Notes: a model not told the origin generated them from the sequence alone. Shown: positions 7,868 through 17,095, counted from the first letter of the stretch. The stretch is 33,132 bases of DNA from Rhodoferax sp. (GCF_028715765.1 NZ_JAQURE010000037.1:1-33132); one strand, 5' to 3'. Numbers and translations are program-made.

Positions 7868-8617
7868 ATGAAAGTTCTGGTCGCAGTCAAGCGTGTGGTG
7901 GACTACAACGTGAAAATCCGGGTCAAGTCGGACAACACCGCGGTTGACACTGCCAACGTCAAAATGAGCATGAACCCGTTTGACGAAATTGCCATTGAAG
8001 AGGCTGTGCGCTTGAAAGAAAAGGGTGTGGCCACTGAAATCATTGCGGTGTCGTGCGGCGTGACCCAGTGCCAGGAAACTCTGCGCACCGCCATGGCGAT
8101 TGGTGCCGACCGCGCCATTTTGGTCGAGACCGCGCAAGAGCTGCAACCGCTGGCGGTGGCCAAGCTGCTCAAAGCCTTGGTTGACAAAGAGCAACCCGGT
8201 TTGATTATTTTGGGCAAACAAGCCATTGACGACGATTGCAACCAAACGGGTCAAATGTTGGCTGCACTGGCCAACCTGCCGCAAGTGGCTTTTGCCAGCA
8301 AGATTGACATTGCAGACGGCAAAGCCACGGCCTCGCGTGAAGTGGATGGCGGCTCTGAAACCTTGTCGGTCACGCTGCCGGCGGTGGTCACCGCTGACCT
8401 GCGCCTGAACGAGCCACGTTACGTGACGCTGCCCAACATCATGAAGGCCAAGAAAAAACCTTTGGAGGTGGTCAAGCCTGAAGACTTGGGCGTGGATGTG
8501 GCGCCGCGCATTAAAACCCTCAAGGTCAATGAGCCGCCCAAGCGCAGCGCTGGCATCAAAGTGCCAGACGTGGCCACCTTGGTGGCCAAACTCAAGACCG
8601 AAGCCAAGGTGATTTGA
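7868..8617 (+). CDS. etfB: Electron transfer flavoprotein beta subunit
   Basis: EtfB pairs with EtfA to form the FAD/AMP-containing flavoprotein that takes electrons from acyl-CoA dehydrogenases and passes them to ETF-ubiquinone oxidoreductase. The 249-residue product begins [19 protein letters not shown]. It contains [18 protein letters not shown] and the adenine-nucleotide binding stretch [17 protein letters not shown], plus the ETF signature region [30 protein letters not shown] precedes the ATG. etfA follows after 66 bases, and an acyl-CoA dehydrogenase follows that, so the redox chain is encoded together. Confidence 0.97.
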   Translation: MKVLVAVKRVVDYNVKIRVKSDNTAVDTANVKMSMNPFDEIAIEEAVRLKEKGVATEIIAVSCGVTQCQETLRTAMAIGADRAILVETAQELQPLAVAKLLKALVDKEQPGLIILGKQAIDDDCNQTGQMLAALANLPQVAFASKIDIADGKATASREVDGGSETLSVTLPAVVTADLRLNEPRYVTLPNIMKAKKKPLEVVKPEDLGVDVAPRIKTLKVNEPPKRSAGIKVPDVATLVAKLKTEAKVI

Positions 8618-8683
8618 GCTGTCACAAGCCTTTCACATAGCAGCCTCATCCTTTAGATTGAACAGAACAGTAAGGAACACACC

Positions 8684-9619
8684 ATGACAACTTTGGTCAT
8701 TGCAGAACACGACAACGTTTCCCTGAAACCCGCCACGCTGAACACCGTCACGGCTGCGCTGCAGTGCGGCGGTGAGGTGCATGTGTTGGTAGCTGGTTTG
8801 GCTGCAGGCGCTGCTGCTGCCAGTGCCGCACAAATGGCCGGCGTGAGTAAAGTGCTGCTGGTTGAAGCAGACACTTTGGCTCACGCTGTGGCTGAAAACA
8901 TGGCGGCGCAAATAGTGGCTCTGGCGCCAGGCTACAGCCACTTGCTGTTTGCTGCCACAGCAGCTGGCAAAAACATGGCACCGCGCGTGGCCGCCATGCT
9001 GGATGTGGCGCAAGTCTCTGACATTTCCAAGGTCATCAGCTTGGATACCTTTGAGCGCCCCATTTATGCCGGCAACGCCATTGCCACGGTGCAAAGCCTG
9101 GATGGCATCAAGGTGCTGACTGTGCGTTCTACAGGTTTTGATGCTGTAGCGCTTACCAATCAAGCGCAAGCAGCTATTGAAAATGTAGCTGCTGTGGCGG
9201 TGCCAGGCTACACCCAATACCTGGGCAGTGAAATAGCAAAGAACGACCGCCCCGAGCTGACTGCCGCCAAGATCATCGTCAGCGGTGGCCGCGCTTTGGG
9301 CTCGCAAGAAAAATTCAACGAGGTGATGACCCCGCTGGCAGACAAACTGGGTGCCGCCATTGGCGCCAGCCGCGCAGCCGTAGACGCCGGTTATGCCGCC
9401 AACGACTTGCAAGTGGGTCAAACTGGCAAGATTGTGGCGCCCCAGCTCTACATTGCTGCGGGCATCAGTGGTGCCATTCAGCACTTGGCCGGCATGAAGG
9501 ACAGCAAGGTCATTGTGGCCATCAACAAAGACCCTGAGGCACCCATTTTCAGTGTGGCTGACTATGGCCTGGAAGCTGATTTGTTCACCGCTGTGCCTGA
9601 ATTGACCGCGGCACTTTGA
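8684..9619 (+). CDS. etfA: Electron transfer flavoprotein alpha subunit
   Basis: The 311-residue product is of normal length for EtfA, which carries the FAD. The C-terminal FAD domain is clear: SGGRALGS, then about residues 245-265 with LQVGQTGKIVAPQLYIAAGI, and further on VAINKDPEAPIF and DYGLEADLF. AAGGA precedes the ATG. It is the second gene of etfBA and is followed by an intrinsic terminator at 9646-9672. Residues 151-169, in the linker between the two domains, are encoded by a copy of the interspersed repeat lying antisense to the gene. From memory, homologues have about the same length here, so nothing seems to have been inserted. Confidence 0.96.
   Translation: MTTLVIAEHDNVSLKPATLNTVTAALQCGGEVHVLVAGLAAGAAAASAAQMAGVSKVLLVEADTLAHAVAENMAAQIVALAPGYSHLLFAATAAGKNMAPRVAAMLDVAQVSDISKVISLDTFERPIYAGNAIATVQSLDGIKVLTVRSTGFDAVALTNQAQAAIENVAAVAVPGYTQYLGSEIAKNDRPELTAAKIIVSGGRALGSQEKFNEVMTPLADKLGAAIGASRAAVDAGYAANDLQVGQTGKIVAPQLYIAAGISGAIQHLAGMKDSKVIVAINKDPEAPIFSVADYGLEADLFTAVPELTAAL
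9134..9189 (-). repeat. Interspersed 56-nt repeat, copy inside etfA (antisense)
   Basis: On the minus strand: GCTA (9189-9186), ten bases, AGCT (9175-9172), nineteen bases beginning GCTTGCGCTTG, GCGCTA (9152-9147), then CAGCATCAAAACC. All spacings equal those of the intergenic copy. This copy is oriented opposite to the gene, unlike the other three coding copies. Confidence 0.75.
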
Positions 9620-9645
9620 ACTTTTGCCCCCGTTTTTAAGGTGAC

Positions 9646-9672
9646 AGGGCATCCCGTGTGGTGCCCTTTTTT
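9646..9672 (+). terminator. Intrinsic terminator after etfA
   Basis: AGGGCA (9646-9651) pairs with TGCCCT (9662-9667) around a ten-base loop and is followed directly by a run of T to 9672. It lies 26 bases past the etfA stop, so the acyl-CoA dehydrogenase gene 20 bases further on is partly insulated from etfBA or depends on read-through. Confidence 0.7.
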
Positions 9673-9692
9673 ATGTTTATCAAGGAGAAATC

Positions 9693-11483
9693 ATGAGCTA
9701 CATCGCACCCGTCAAAGACATGCTGTTCAACATCGCGCACCTGGCCAAGATTGACCAGATTGCGCAACTGCCTGGCATGGAAGATGCTGGTTTTGAAACA
9801 GCCCAGGCCGTGCTGGAAGAAGCCGCCAAATTTTCTGAAGGCGTGTTGGCGCCGCTGAACTGGGAAGGCGACAAAAATCCTACCTCTTGGAAAGACGGCG
9901 CAGTCACCGCCACACCGGGGTTCAAAGAGGCTTTCAAGCAATACGCCGAGGCTGGCTGGCAAGGCTTGCAGCACCCGCTGGCTTTTGGTGGCCAGGGTTT
10001 GCCCAAAACCATTGGCTCGGCGGTGACTGAAATGATCAACAGCGCCAACCTCAGCTTTGCGCTGTGCCCGCTGCTGACCGACGGTGCCATTGAAGCCCTG
10101 CTGACCGCCGGTAGCGACGAGCTCAACGCCCGTTACCTGGAAAAATTGGTCAGTGGCGAGTGGACTGGCACCATGAACCTGACCGAGCCCCAAGCGGGCA
10201 GCGACCTGGCGGCAGTGCGCACCAAAGCCGAGCCCCAACCCGACGGTACTTACAAAATCTCTGGCACCAAGATTTACATCACTTGGGGCGAGCACAACAT
10301 GGCGGACAACATCATTCACCTGGTGTTGGCGCGGGTCAACGGCGCGCCCGAAGGTGTCAAGGGCATCAGCTTGTTTGTGGTACCCAAGTTCATGGTGAAC
10401 CCGGACGGCTCGGTGGGCGCACGCAACGATGTGCAATGCGTCAGCATCGAACACAAAATGGGCATCAAGGCCAGCCCCACCTGCGTGCTGCAGTTTGGCG
10501 ACCAAGGCGGCGCCACCGGGTTTTTGGTGGGGCAGGAAAACCGTGGTTTGGAATACATGTTCATCATGATGAACGCCGCCCGCTACGCTGTGGGTGTGCA
10601 AGGCATTGCGATTGCAGACCGGGCTTACCAAAAAGCTGCCGAGTTTGCCAAAGAGCGCGTGCAAAGCCGCCCAGTGGACGGCTCGCTGCCAGCGGCAGGC
10701 CCCATCATTCACCACCCAGATGTGAAGCGCATGCTGATGACCATGCGCGCCTACACCGAGGGTTGCCGCGCGCTGGCCAGTGTGGCTGCGGCCGCCTACG
10801 ACGCGGCGCACCACCACGCTGACGCCCAGACGCGCAAGGAAAACCAGAGTTTTTACGAATTCATGGTGCCGCTGGTCAAGGGCTTCAGCACCGAGATGAG
10901 CCTGGAAGTGACCAGCCTGGGTGTGCAAGTGCATGGTGGCATGGGCTTTATTGAAGAAACCGGCTGTGCCCAGTATTACCGTGATGCCAAGATTTTGACC
11001 ATTTACGAAGGCACTACCGCCATCCAGTCGAACGACTTGGTGGGGCGCAAAACTGCGCGTGACGGTGGCCAAACCGCCAAGGCGTTGGCAGGCCAGGTGC
11101 AAGCCACTGAGGCCGCCCTGCTTGCTACCGGCACGGCTGATGCTGCAGCCATGGCCAAACGCCTGGCGGCAGCACGGTTGGCGTTCATTGATGTGGTGGA
11201 CTTTGTCGCTGGCAACACCAAAGCCAAGCCCAACGATGTGTTTGCCGGCAGCGTGCCGTATTTGATGCTCACCGGCAACCTGATGGCGGGCTGGCAAATG
11301 GCGCGCGCCATGGTGGTGGCGCAAGAGCAGATCGCCCAAGGGAACGACGTGGCCTTTATGCAAGCCAAAGTGATCACTGCCCGCTTTTACGCAGACCACA
11401 TTTTGACCAAAGTGCCTGGTCTGCGAGACAGCATTGTGGATGGTGCAGTCTGCGTGACAGCGCTGCCGCTGGAAGCTTTCTAA
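9693..11483 (+). CDS. Acyl-CoA dehydrogenase, long (about 600 aa) type
   Basis: The 596-residue flavoenzyme belongs to the long acyl-CoA dehydrogenases with an extra C-terminal domain (the group that includes DmdC, 3-methylthiopropanoyl-CoA dehydrogenase). The FAD/substrate segment TMNLTEPQAGSDLAAVRTKA, the conserved SGTKIYITWGEHNM, and GGMGFIEETG followed by ILTIYEGTTAIQSNDLVGRK are all present. The glutamate of YEGTT is the usual catalytic base position. It would dehydrogenate an acyl-CoA and hand electrons to EtfAB encoded just upstream. AGGAGA precedes the ATG. Sequence alone does not say whether the substrate is a fatty acyl-CoA or methylthiopropanoyl-CoA; the former is the safer default. 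Confidence 0.92.
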   Translation: MSYIAPVKDMLFNIAHLAKIDQIAQLPGMEDAGFETAQAVLEEAAKFSEGVLAPLNWEGDKNPTSWKDGAVTATPGFKEAFKQYAEAGWQGLQHPLAFGGQGLPKTIGSAVTEMINSANLSFALCPLLTDGAIEALLTAGSDELNARYLEKLVSGEWTGTMNLTEPQAGSDLAAVRTKAEPQPDGTYKISGTKIYITWGEHNMADNIIHLVLARVNGAPEGVKGISLFVVPKFMVNPDGSVGARNDVQCVSIEHKMGIKASPTCVLQFGDQGGATGFLVGQENRGLEYMFIMMNAARYAVGVQGIAIADRAYQKAAEFAKERVQSRPVDGSLPAAGPIIHHPDVKRMLMTMRAYTEGCRALASVAAAAYDAAHHHADAQTRKENQSFYEFMVPLVKGFSTEMSLEVTSLGVQVHGGMGFIEETGCAQYYRDAKILTIYEGTTAIQSNDLVGRKTARDGGQTAKALAGQVQATEAALLATGTADAAAMAKRLAAARLAFIDVVDFVAGNTKAKPNDVFAGSVPYLMLTGNLMAGWQMARAMVVAQEQIAQGNDVAFMQAKVITARFYADHILTKVPGLRDSIVDGAVCVTALPLEAF

Positions 11484-11511
11484 GCCTGGTCACGGCCACC
11501 GATAGGTGGCT

Positions 11512-11594
11512 TGAAACGCTATTTATTACATAGCTGCTTACGCTTTAATCATAAGCGTTAGTGGCTATTTTTATGTATGAAATTGAGCGTTTCA
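11512..11594. other. Long inverted repeat between convergent genes
   Basis: TGAAACGCT (11512-11520) and AGCGTTTCA (11586-11594) are perfect nine-base inverted repeats that bracket the intergenic repeat copy. The right arm includes the stop codon of the metallo-beta-lactamase gene. The arrangement could act as a bidirectional transcription end for the convergent acyl-CoA dehydrogenase and beta-CASP genes, or could mark the borders of the repeat insertion. Confidence 0.5.
11518..11573 (+). repeat. Interspersed 56-nt repeat, intergenic copy
   Basis: GCTA (11518-11521), ten bases, AGCT (11532-11535), nineteen bases containing TTACGCTT, GCGTTA (11555-11560), then GTGGCTATTTTTA. The core contains inverted segments (TAACGCTTAT against an upstream TTACGCTT half) that could fold. 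It sits between convergent genes and resembles a short intergenic repeat I recall as common in Comamonadaceae genomes. It is the least constrained copy, and so the best reference for the other four. Confidence 0.8.
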
Positions 11595-12956
11595 GGTGGG
11601 CCAGGTTGAGCCATGTTCGGGCACCATGGCGCGCCAGCCCAGTTCGCGCTTGATGCGGCTGCGCAAGGTGTCGGCAGGGCCGGGTTCACCGTGCACCACA
11701 TAAACCTGTGAAGGTGCCTCGGGCATGGTGCGCAACCAAACCAGCAACTGGTTGGCATCGGCATGGGCAGAGGCTGACTGCAGCTGCACAACCTCCGCAT
11801 TCACACTGACATCGCGGCCGTGGATGCGCACCGATTGCGCTGCGTGGGCCAAGGTGTCGCCGCGCGTGCCTGGCGCTTGGTAACCGGTGAGCACAATCAT
11901 GTTGCGGTGGTCACCCGCGTAATGCGCCAGGTGATGCAACACGCGCCCACCGGTGGCCATGCCACTGGCCGACAAAATCACCATGGGGCCATGACGGCTG
12001 GCCAGCGCACGGGACTCATCGGTGCTGTTGACCATGGTGGCACTGTGGGTGAGGGCGTAGGTGTCTTGGCGGCTCAAGCGGTGTTCACCGGGGTGGTTTT
12101 CGAACAAATGGGTGGTGTGAACCGCCATCGGGCTGTCCAGGAAAATGGGCAAAGAGGAAGGGATTTCACCTTTCATCTTGAGCAAATGGATAGCGTGCAG
12201 CAGCGCTTGGGCGCGACCTACGGCAAACACGGGCACCACGGCCACACCACCGCGCTTGGCCACCCGTGCCAACGCCGGTGCGAGTTCACTGAGCAGGTTG
12301 TCTTGTGGGTGAATGCGGTCGCCGTAGGTGGACTCAATCAACACCGTGTCGGCTTGCGGGGCTGCGTCTGGGGGGTTCATGATGAGGTCGTCAGGGCGCC
12401 CCAGGTCTCCTGAGAACAAAATACGCCGCCCCGCCACTTCAAGCAAGATGCTCGACGCTCCCAAAATATGCCCCGCCGCGCTGAAGGTGGCCTTCCAGCC
12501 GGGCAGGGGTGTGATGACCTTGCCAAAGTCCACCGCTTTGATCAGCGGCAAGGCCTGTTGCGCATCTTGCCGGGTGTACAAAGGCAGCGCCGGGCTGTGC
12601 TTGCTCAAGGCGTGGCGGTTGGCAAACAGCGCATCTTCTTCCTGAATGTGACCACTGTCTGGCCACAAAATCTGGCACAGGTCTTTGGTGCCCCGGCTGG
12701 CCCAGACATGGCCTGAAAACCCTTCTTTGGCCAGCAGTGGCAGGTAGCCGCTGTGGTCCAGGTGCGCGTGGGTGAGCAGCACCGCATCGACTTGATCGGG
12801 TGCCAAGGGCAGCGGGCTCCAGTTGCGCAAGCGCAGCTGCTTGTAGCCTTGAAACAAGCCGCAGTCCACCAGCACGCATTGGTCAGCATGGCGCACCAGG
12901 TACTTGGAGCCGGTGACGGTACCGCTGCCGCCCAGAAAGGTGATGTTGACACTCAT
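11592..12956 (-). CDS. MBL-fold beta-CASP RNA-metabolising hydrolase (Ysh1/CPSF-like)
   Basis: The 454-residue product has the metallo-beta-lactamase signature THAHLDH (H63, H65, D67, H68), the beta-CASP segments ESTYGDRIH and SGMATGGRVLHHL, and a C-terminal RMMBL block around SASAHADANQLLVWL and YVVHGEP. These place it with the bacterial relatives of eukaryotic CPSF73/Ysh1, predicted single-strand RNA exo/endonucleases that act in the cytoplasm. The ATG at 12956 is preceded by GGGAGA. A longer frame would start inside the dnaJ terminator and is less likely. It is convergent with the acyl-CoA dehydrogenase and lies downstream of dnaJ, separated from it by a strong terminator. Confidence 0.88.
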   Translation of the reverse strand: MSVNITFLGGSGTVTGSKYLVRHADQCVLVDCGLFQGYKQLRLRNWSPLPLAPDQVDAVLLTHAHLDHSGYLPLLAKEGFSGHVWASRGTKDLCQILWPDSGHIQEEDALFANRHALSKHSPALPLYTRQDAQQALPLIKAVDFGKVITPLPGWKATFSAAGHILGASSILLEVAGRRILFSGDLGRPDDLIMNPPDAAPQADTVLIESTYGDRIHPQDNLLSELAPALARVAKRGGVAVVPVFAVGRAQALLHAIHLLKMKGEIPSSLPIFLDSPMAVHTTHLFENHPGEHRLSRQDTYALTHSATMVNSTDESRALASRHGPMVILSASGMATGGRVLHHLAHYAGDHRNMIVLTGYQAPGTRGDTLAHAAQSVRIHGRDVSVNAEVVQLQSASAHADANQLLVWLRTMPEAPSQVYVVHGEPGPADTLRSRIKRELGWRAMVPEHGSTWPT

Positions 12957-12983
12957 GCACAAGTCTCCCAAAGGTTGTTTCAC

Positions 12984-13019
12984 AAAAAAGCCGCGCAGTT
13001 GTTTATAAACTGTGCGGCT
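12984..13019 (-). terminator. Intrinsic terminator after dnaJ
   Basis: A twelve-base stem with one G-U pair (12989-13000 against 13008-13019; AGCCGCGCAGTT and AACTGTGCGGCT), seven-base loop, followed on the minus strand by a T run (12989-12984). It ends the chaperone transcript 31 bases past the dnaJ stop. Confidence 0.88.
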
Positions 13020-13050
13020 GATTTTGAGTGAGTATTTACTTTAAACGGGT

Positions 13051-14187
13051 TTAGCTGAAGAAGCTTTTGAGGCGGTCTGTCCAGCTGTCACCGGTGGGGG
13101 AGTGTTTGCCACCCCCTTTTTTCAAAGATTCATCCAGCTCGCGCAGCAGTTTGCGCTGGTGCTCGGTGAGTTTGACCGGTGTTTCAACCAAGATGTGGCA
13201 GTACAGGTCTCCGGGATAGCTGGAGCGAACGCCTTTGATGCCCTTGCCACGCAGACGGAACTGTTTGCCAGTTTGCGTGCCTTCAGGAATGTCAATGGCC
13301 GCTTTGCCAGCCAGTGTGGGCACATCAATCTCACCACCCAAGGTGGCCGTGACGATGCTGATGGGCACCGAGCAGTGCAAGTCGTCGCCATCACGCTCAA
13401 AAATGTCGTGCTTTTTGAGGCGGATTTCAATGTAAAGGTCACCGGGTGGGCCGCCGTTGGTGCCGGGCTCGCCATTGCCGGCGCTGCGAATGCGCATACC
13501 ACCGTCAATGCCTGATGGAATTTTGACTTCAAGCGTTTTTTGTTTTTTGATCTTGCCTTGACCGCTGCAGGCCGTGCAGGGCTCTGGGATGACCTTGCCC
13601 GTACCGCGGCAGGTGGGGCAGGTTTGCTGCACGCTGAAAAAGCCTTGGCGCATTTGCACCGAGCCCGTGCCGCTGCAAGTACCGCAGGTTTTGGCTTGGG
13701 TGCCAGGCTTGGCACCGCTGCCGTGACAGACATCGCAGTTGTCCCAGCTGGGTATGCGGATTTGGGCGTCTTTGCCCTTGGCCGCCTCTTCCAGGGTCAC
13801 TTCCATGGCATAGCTCAGGTCGCTGCCGCGGTAAACCTGGCGGCCCCCCCCTGCACGGCCACGCTGCTGGCCAAACATGTCGCCAAAAATATCACCAAAG
13901 GCTTCGGCAAACCCGCCGTAGGCTTCGGCCCCACCTGGGCCGCCGCGCATGTTGGGATCAACACCCGCAAAACCATGCTGGTCGTAGGCCGCACGTTTTT
14001 GCGGGTCTGACAGCATTTCGTAGGCTTCTTTGGACTCTTTGAACTTTTCTTCAGCCACTTTGGCCTGGTCACCTTGATTGCGATCGGGGTGGTGCTTCAT
14101 CGCATGTTTGCGATAGGCTTTTTTAATTTCTTCGTCTGAAGCGTTTTTGGGAACGCCCAAAACCTCGTAGTAATCTCTTTTTGCCAT
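13051..14187 (-). CDS. dnaJ: Chaperone DnaJ (Hsp40)
   Basis: DnaJ delivers unfolded proteins to DnaK and stimulates its ATPase. The 378-residue product has the complete type I layout: J domain with HPD at 33-35, a Gly/Phe-rich linker (about 75-115), four zinc-binding repeats ([32 protein letters not shown]), and the C-terminal substrate-binding domains. It lies downstream of dnaK in the usual grpE-dnaK-dnaJ order, with a 99-base gap containing a hairpin that may lower its expression relative to dnaK. Confidence 0.98.
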   Translation of the reverse strand: MAKRDYYEVLGVPKNASDEEIKKAYRKHAMKHHPDRNQGDQAKVAEEKFKESKEAYEMLSDPQKRAAYDQHGFAGVDPNMRGGPGGAEAYGGFAEAFGDIFGDMFGQQRGRAGGGRQVYRGSDLSYAMEVTLEEAAKGKDAQIRIPSWDNCDVCHGSGAKPGTQAKTCGTCSGTGSVQMRQGFFSVQQTCPTCRGTGKVIPEPCTACSGQGKIKKQKTLEVKIPSGIDGGMRIRSAGNGEPGTNGGPPGDLYIEIRLKKHDIFERDGDDLHCSVPISIVTATLGGEIDVPTLAGKAAIDIPEGTQTGKQFRLRGKGIKGVRSSYPGDLYCHILVETPVKLTEHQRKLLRELDESLKKGGGKHSPTGDSWTDRLKSFFS

Positions 14188-14216
14188 GGTGTTCTGTGCC
14201 TGGTTTCAATGCAAAC

Positions 14217-14247
14217 GCCGCATTGAACGTTTGGGGTTCAACGCGGC
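14217..14247 (-). terminator. Hairpin between dnaK and dnaJ, partial terminator or processing site
   Basis: GCCGCATTGAAC (14217-14228) and GTTCAACGCGGC (14236-14247) form a twelve-base stem with one G-U pair and a seven-base loop. On the minus strand the bases after it (GTTTGCATTG) hold only a poor T tract, so full termination is unlikely. Attenuation or mRNA stabilisation of the dnaK part fits better. Confidence 0.6.
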
Positions 14248-14286
14248 GCGAGTCAGCTGCTGGGTAAGCCGTTGTGAAACAAGAGC

Positions 14287-16227
14287 TTAAGGTTTTTTGA
14301 CTTCTTTCACTTCTGCGTCAACCACATTGTCGTCGGCTGCCTGGTGGCTGGCTGCACCAGGGTTGGCGTCACCTGCCGGGGCGGCTTCAGCGGCTTGTTT
14401 GGCTTGCATGTCGGCGTACATTTTTTCTCCTAGCTTTTGGCTGACGGTCATCAATGCAGCGCTCTTGTCGTCAATGGCAGCTTTGTCATCAGACTTGAGG
14501 GCGGTTTCAAGGTCTTTCAACGCGGCTTCAATCTTTTCTTTTTCAGCGGCATCAATTTTGTCGCCGTATTCAGTCAAGCTCTTCTTGACGCTGTGCACCG
14601 ACGCTTCGGCCTGGTTTTTGGCTTGCACCAGCTCTAGTTTTTTCTTGTCTTCAGCGGCATTGAGCTCAGCATCTTTGACCATTTGCTGAATCTCAGACTC
14701 TGACAAGCCAGAATTGGCCTTGATGGTGATTTTGTTTTCTTTGCCAGTGCCTTTGTCTTTGGCACCCACGTGCAAGATGCCGTTGGCATCAATGTCAAAC
14801 GACACTTCAATTTGAGGAATGCCACGGGCAGCAGGTGGAATGCCTTCCAGGTTGAACTCACCCAGCATCTTGTTGCCTGATGCGATTTCACGTTCGCCTT
14901 GGAAAACCTTGATGGTGACGGCCGGTTGGTTGTCGTCAGCGGTTGAGAAGGTCTGGGCAAACTTGGTTGGGATGGTGGTGTTTTTGGCAATCATTTTGGT
15001 CATCACACCACCCAAGGTTTCAATGCCCAAGGACAGGGGAGTCACGTCCAACAACAGCACGTCGCTACGGTCGCCCGAGAGCACTTGGCCTTGAATGGCA
15101 GCACCCACAGCCACTGCTTCGTCAGGGTTCACGTCTTTGCGGGGTTCACGGCCAAACAGTTCTTTGACTTTTTCTTGCACCTTGGGCATGCGGGTCATGC
15201 CGCCGACCAAGATCACGTCATGAATGTCACCGGCTGAGACGCCAGCATCTTTCATGGCTGTGCGGCATGGAGCAATGGTGCGCTCAATCAGCTCTTCAAC
15301 CAAAGATTCCAGTTTGGAGCGGGTCAGCTTGATGTTGAGGTGTTTGGGACCTGTGGCATCAGCGGTGATGTAAGGCAAATTGATGTCGGTTTGGGCGCTG
15401 CTGGAGAGTTCAATCTTGGCTTTTTCTGCCGATTCTTTCAAGCGCTGCAAGGCCAGCACATCTTTGGACAGGTCAACGCCTTGCTCTTTTTTGAATTCAG
15501 CAATGATGAAATCGATGATGCGCTGGTCAAAGTCTTCACCACCCAGGAAAGTGTCTCCGTTGGTGGAAAGCACTTCAAACTGTTTTTCACCATCGACATC
15601 GGCGATTTCGATGATGGACACGTCGAACGTACCGCCACCCAGGTCATACACCACAATTTTTCGGTCGCCCTTTTCATTTTTATCCATGCCGAACGCCAAA
15701 GCGGCAGCTGTGGGCTCGTTGATGATGCGCTTGACTTCTAAACCGGCAATGCGACCTGCATCTTTGGTGGCCTGGCGTTGGGCGTCGTTGAAGTAGGCCG
15801 GCACGGTGATCACCGCTTCGGTGACGGCTTCACCCAAGTAATCTTCAGCCGTTTTCTTCATTTTGCGCAGCACGTCGGCACTGATTTGCTGAGGTGCCAT
15901 GCGGTTGCCACGCACTTCAACCCAAGCGTCACCGTTGTCGGCGGCGGCAATTTTGTAAGGCATCAGGTCGATGTCTTTTTGGACTTCTTTTTCAGTGAAT
16001 TTGCGACCGATCAAGCGTTTGACCGCATAGAGCGTGTTTTTGGGATTGGTGACAGCTTGACGTTTTGCAGATGCGCCCACCAGCACTTCGCCATCTTCTT
16101 GGTAGGCAATGATGGAGGGTGTGGTGCGTGCGCCTTCTGCGTTTTCAATCACTTTGGGCACGTTGCCTTCCATGACGGCAACGCAGCTGTTGGTGGTGCC
16201 CAGATCGATACCGATGATTCTTCCCAT
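14287..16227 (-). CDS. dnaK: Chaperone DnaK (Hsp70)
   Basis: The 646-residue protein is close in length to E. coli DnaK (638). It opens [20 protein letters not shown] (phosphate loop 1) and has the ATPase signatures [13 protein letters not shown] and [13 protein letters not shown]. The substrate-binding domain starts after [11 protein letters not shown], and the helical lid ends in a charged tail (EVKEVKKP). It refolds proteins in an ATP cycle driven by DnaJ and GrpE, both encoded alongside. AAGGAACC precedes the ATG. A strong sigma-32-like promoter lies 85 bases upstream, giving dnaK its own heat-shock start in addition to read-through from grpE. Confidence 0.99.
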   Translation of the reverse strand: MGRIIGIDLGTTNSCVAVMEGNVPKVIENAEGARTTPSIIAYQEDGEVLVGASAKRQAVTNPKNTLYAVKRLIGRKFTEKEVQKDIDLMPYKIAAADNGDAWVEVRGNRMAPQQISADVLRKMKKTAEDYLGEAVTEAVITVPAYFNDAQRQATKDAGRIAGLEVKRIINEPTAAALAFGMDKNEKGDRKIVVYDLGGGTFDVSIIEIADVDGEKQFEVLSTNGDTFLGGEDFDQRIIDFIIAEFKKEQGVDLSKDVLALQRLKESAEKAKIELSSSAQTDINLPYITADATGPKHLNIKLTRSKLESLVEELIERTIAPCRTAMKDAGVSAGDIHDVILVGGMTRMPKVQEKVKELFGREPRKDVNPDEAVAVGAAIQGQVLSGDRSDVLLLDVTPLSLGIETLGGVMTKMIAKNTTIPTKFAQTFSTADDNQPAVTIKVFQGEREIASGNKMLGEFNLEGIPPAARGIPQIEVSFDIDANGILHVGAKDKGTGKENKITIKANSGLSESEIQQMVKDAELNAAEDKKKLELVQAKNQAEASVHSVKKSLTEYGDKIDAAEKEKIEAALKDLETALKSDDKAAIDDKSAALMTVSQKLGEKMYADMQAKQAAEAAPAGDANPGAASHQAADDNVVDAEVKEVKKP

Positions 16228-16311
16228 GATGGTTCCTTAAAAATAAAAGATTGCTGCGAGCGAATCACGCCACAAGCAAGTCTTGAGAGGGTTTAAATTC
16301 CGATGAATGAG

Positions 16312-16339
16312 AGATGGCGCTGGCAGCAGTTTTTTCAAG
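16312..16339 (-). promoter_or_regulatory. Sigma-32 heat-shock promoter for dnaK-dnaJ
   Basis: On the minus strand CTTGAAA (16339-16333) is followed after 13 bases by CGCCATCT (16319-16312), against the RpoH consensus CTTGAAA-N(11-16)-CCCCATNT: all seven positions match in the -35 and only one base differs in the -10. It falls between grpE and dnaK. Confidence 0.75.
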
Positions 16340-16353
16340 CGCCAACGCACAAT

Positions 16354-16917
16354 TTATTTGGCCGCAGCGACCGTGACCAATGCTGGGCGCAAGATGCGAT
16401 CATTGATCAAATAGCCTTTTTGTAGCACTGTGACCACTGTGTTGGCTTCTTGCTCGCTGGGCACCATGCTGATGGCTTGGTGCAGGTGGGGGTCAAATTT
16501 TTCACCTGCTGCCGGGTTGATGGCCACCACTTTGTTGCGCTCCATGGCTGCAATCAGCTGTCTGAGCGTTGCTTGGGCACCTTCACGAATGTGTTCGAGT
16601 GTGGCGTCTGTGTGGTTAAGTCCGGCTTCCAGGCTGTCAATGACTGGTAGCAGGCTGTCTGCAAAGCCTTCAACCGCAAATTTGCGCGCTTTTGAAATTT
16701 CATCTTCAGCACGGCGACGCGCGTTTTCAGATTCGGCTTTGGCGCGCAAATACTGGTCTGCCAATTCAGCACTTTTGGCTTGCAGGTTGGCTAGGTCAGC
16801 TTGGCATTTGGCCAACACGTCGGCTTCGATTTGATTGGCAATGGACGCTGTGCCGCCTGCAGATTCAGGCGGTTGAACTTGAGAAGAGGCGGGAGGGGCT
16901 TGGGTTTGATCAGTCAT
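16354..16917 (-). CDS. grpE: Nucleotide exchange factor GrpE
   Basis: GrpE releases ADP from DnaK. The 187-residue product has a disordered, Pro/Gln-rich N-terminus (about 1-25), a long coiled coil (about 30-95), then the conserved C-terminal beta domain with [20 protein letters not shown] and [17 protein letters not shown], which is the GrpE signature. It leads the grpE-dnaK-dnaJ set and has its own sigma-32-type promoter just upstream. Confidence 0.97.
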   Translation of the reverse strand: MTDQTQAPPASSQVQPPESAGGTASIANQIEADVLAKCQADLANLQAKSAELADQYLRAKAESENARRRAEDEISKARKFAVEGFADSLLPVIDSLEAGLNHTDATLEHIREGAQATLRQLIAAMERNKVVAINPAAGEKFDPHLHQAISMVPSEQEANTVVTVLQKGYLINDRILRPALVTVAAAK

Positions 16918-16952
16918 GAGCGAGGTGGAATGAAATAAACAGTTGAACTATG

Positions 16953-16980
16953 AACTGGGGGTGTTCCCACCCAATTCAAG
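16953..16980 (-). promoter_or_regulatory. Sigma-32 heat-shock promoter for grpE
   Basis: On the minus strand CTTGAAT (16980-16974), 13 bases, CCCCAGTT (16960-16953). Each box has one mismatch to the RpoH consensus, and the spacing is the same as in the dnaK promoter. It lies 36 bases before the grpE start. Confidence 0.65.
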
Positions 16981-17031
16981 ATTTCAAAGCCGAATTTTTT
17001 TACCATCAGTGAGGTCAACTGATTTGACAGG

Positions 17032-17063
17032 CAAAAAAAAGCGGACGCAATGGTTGTCCGCTT
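17032..17063 (-). terminator. Intrinsic terminator after the FKBP gene
   Basis: AAGCGGAC (17039-17046) pairs with GTCCGCTT (17056-17063) around a nine-base loop, and on the minus strand a run of eight T follows. It separates the FKBP transcript from the grpE heat-shock promoter. Confidence 0.88.
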
Positions 17064-17095
17064 GGATGGGGGAAAACGTCTGACGCTTGGTTGCG

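Noticed and set aside
9636..11399. A 587-codon open frame opposite the acyl-CoA dehydrogenase (also 8633-9652 opposite etfA and 30881-31831 opposite pepA)
   Set aside because: They are antisense frames kept open by high third-position G+C; they lack ribosome sites and recognisable domains.
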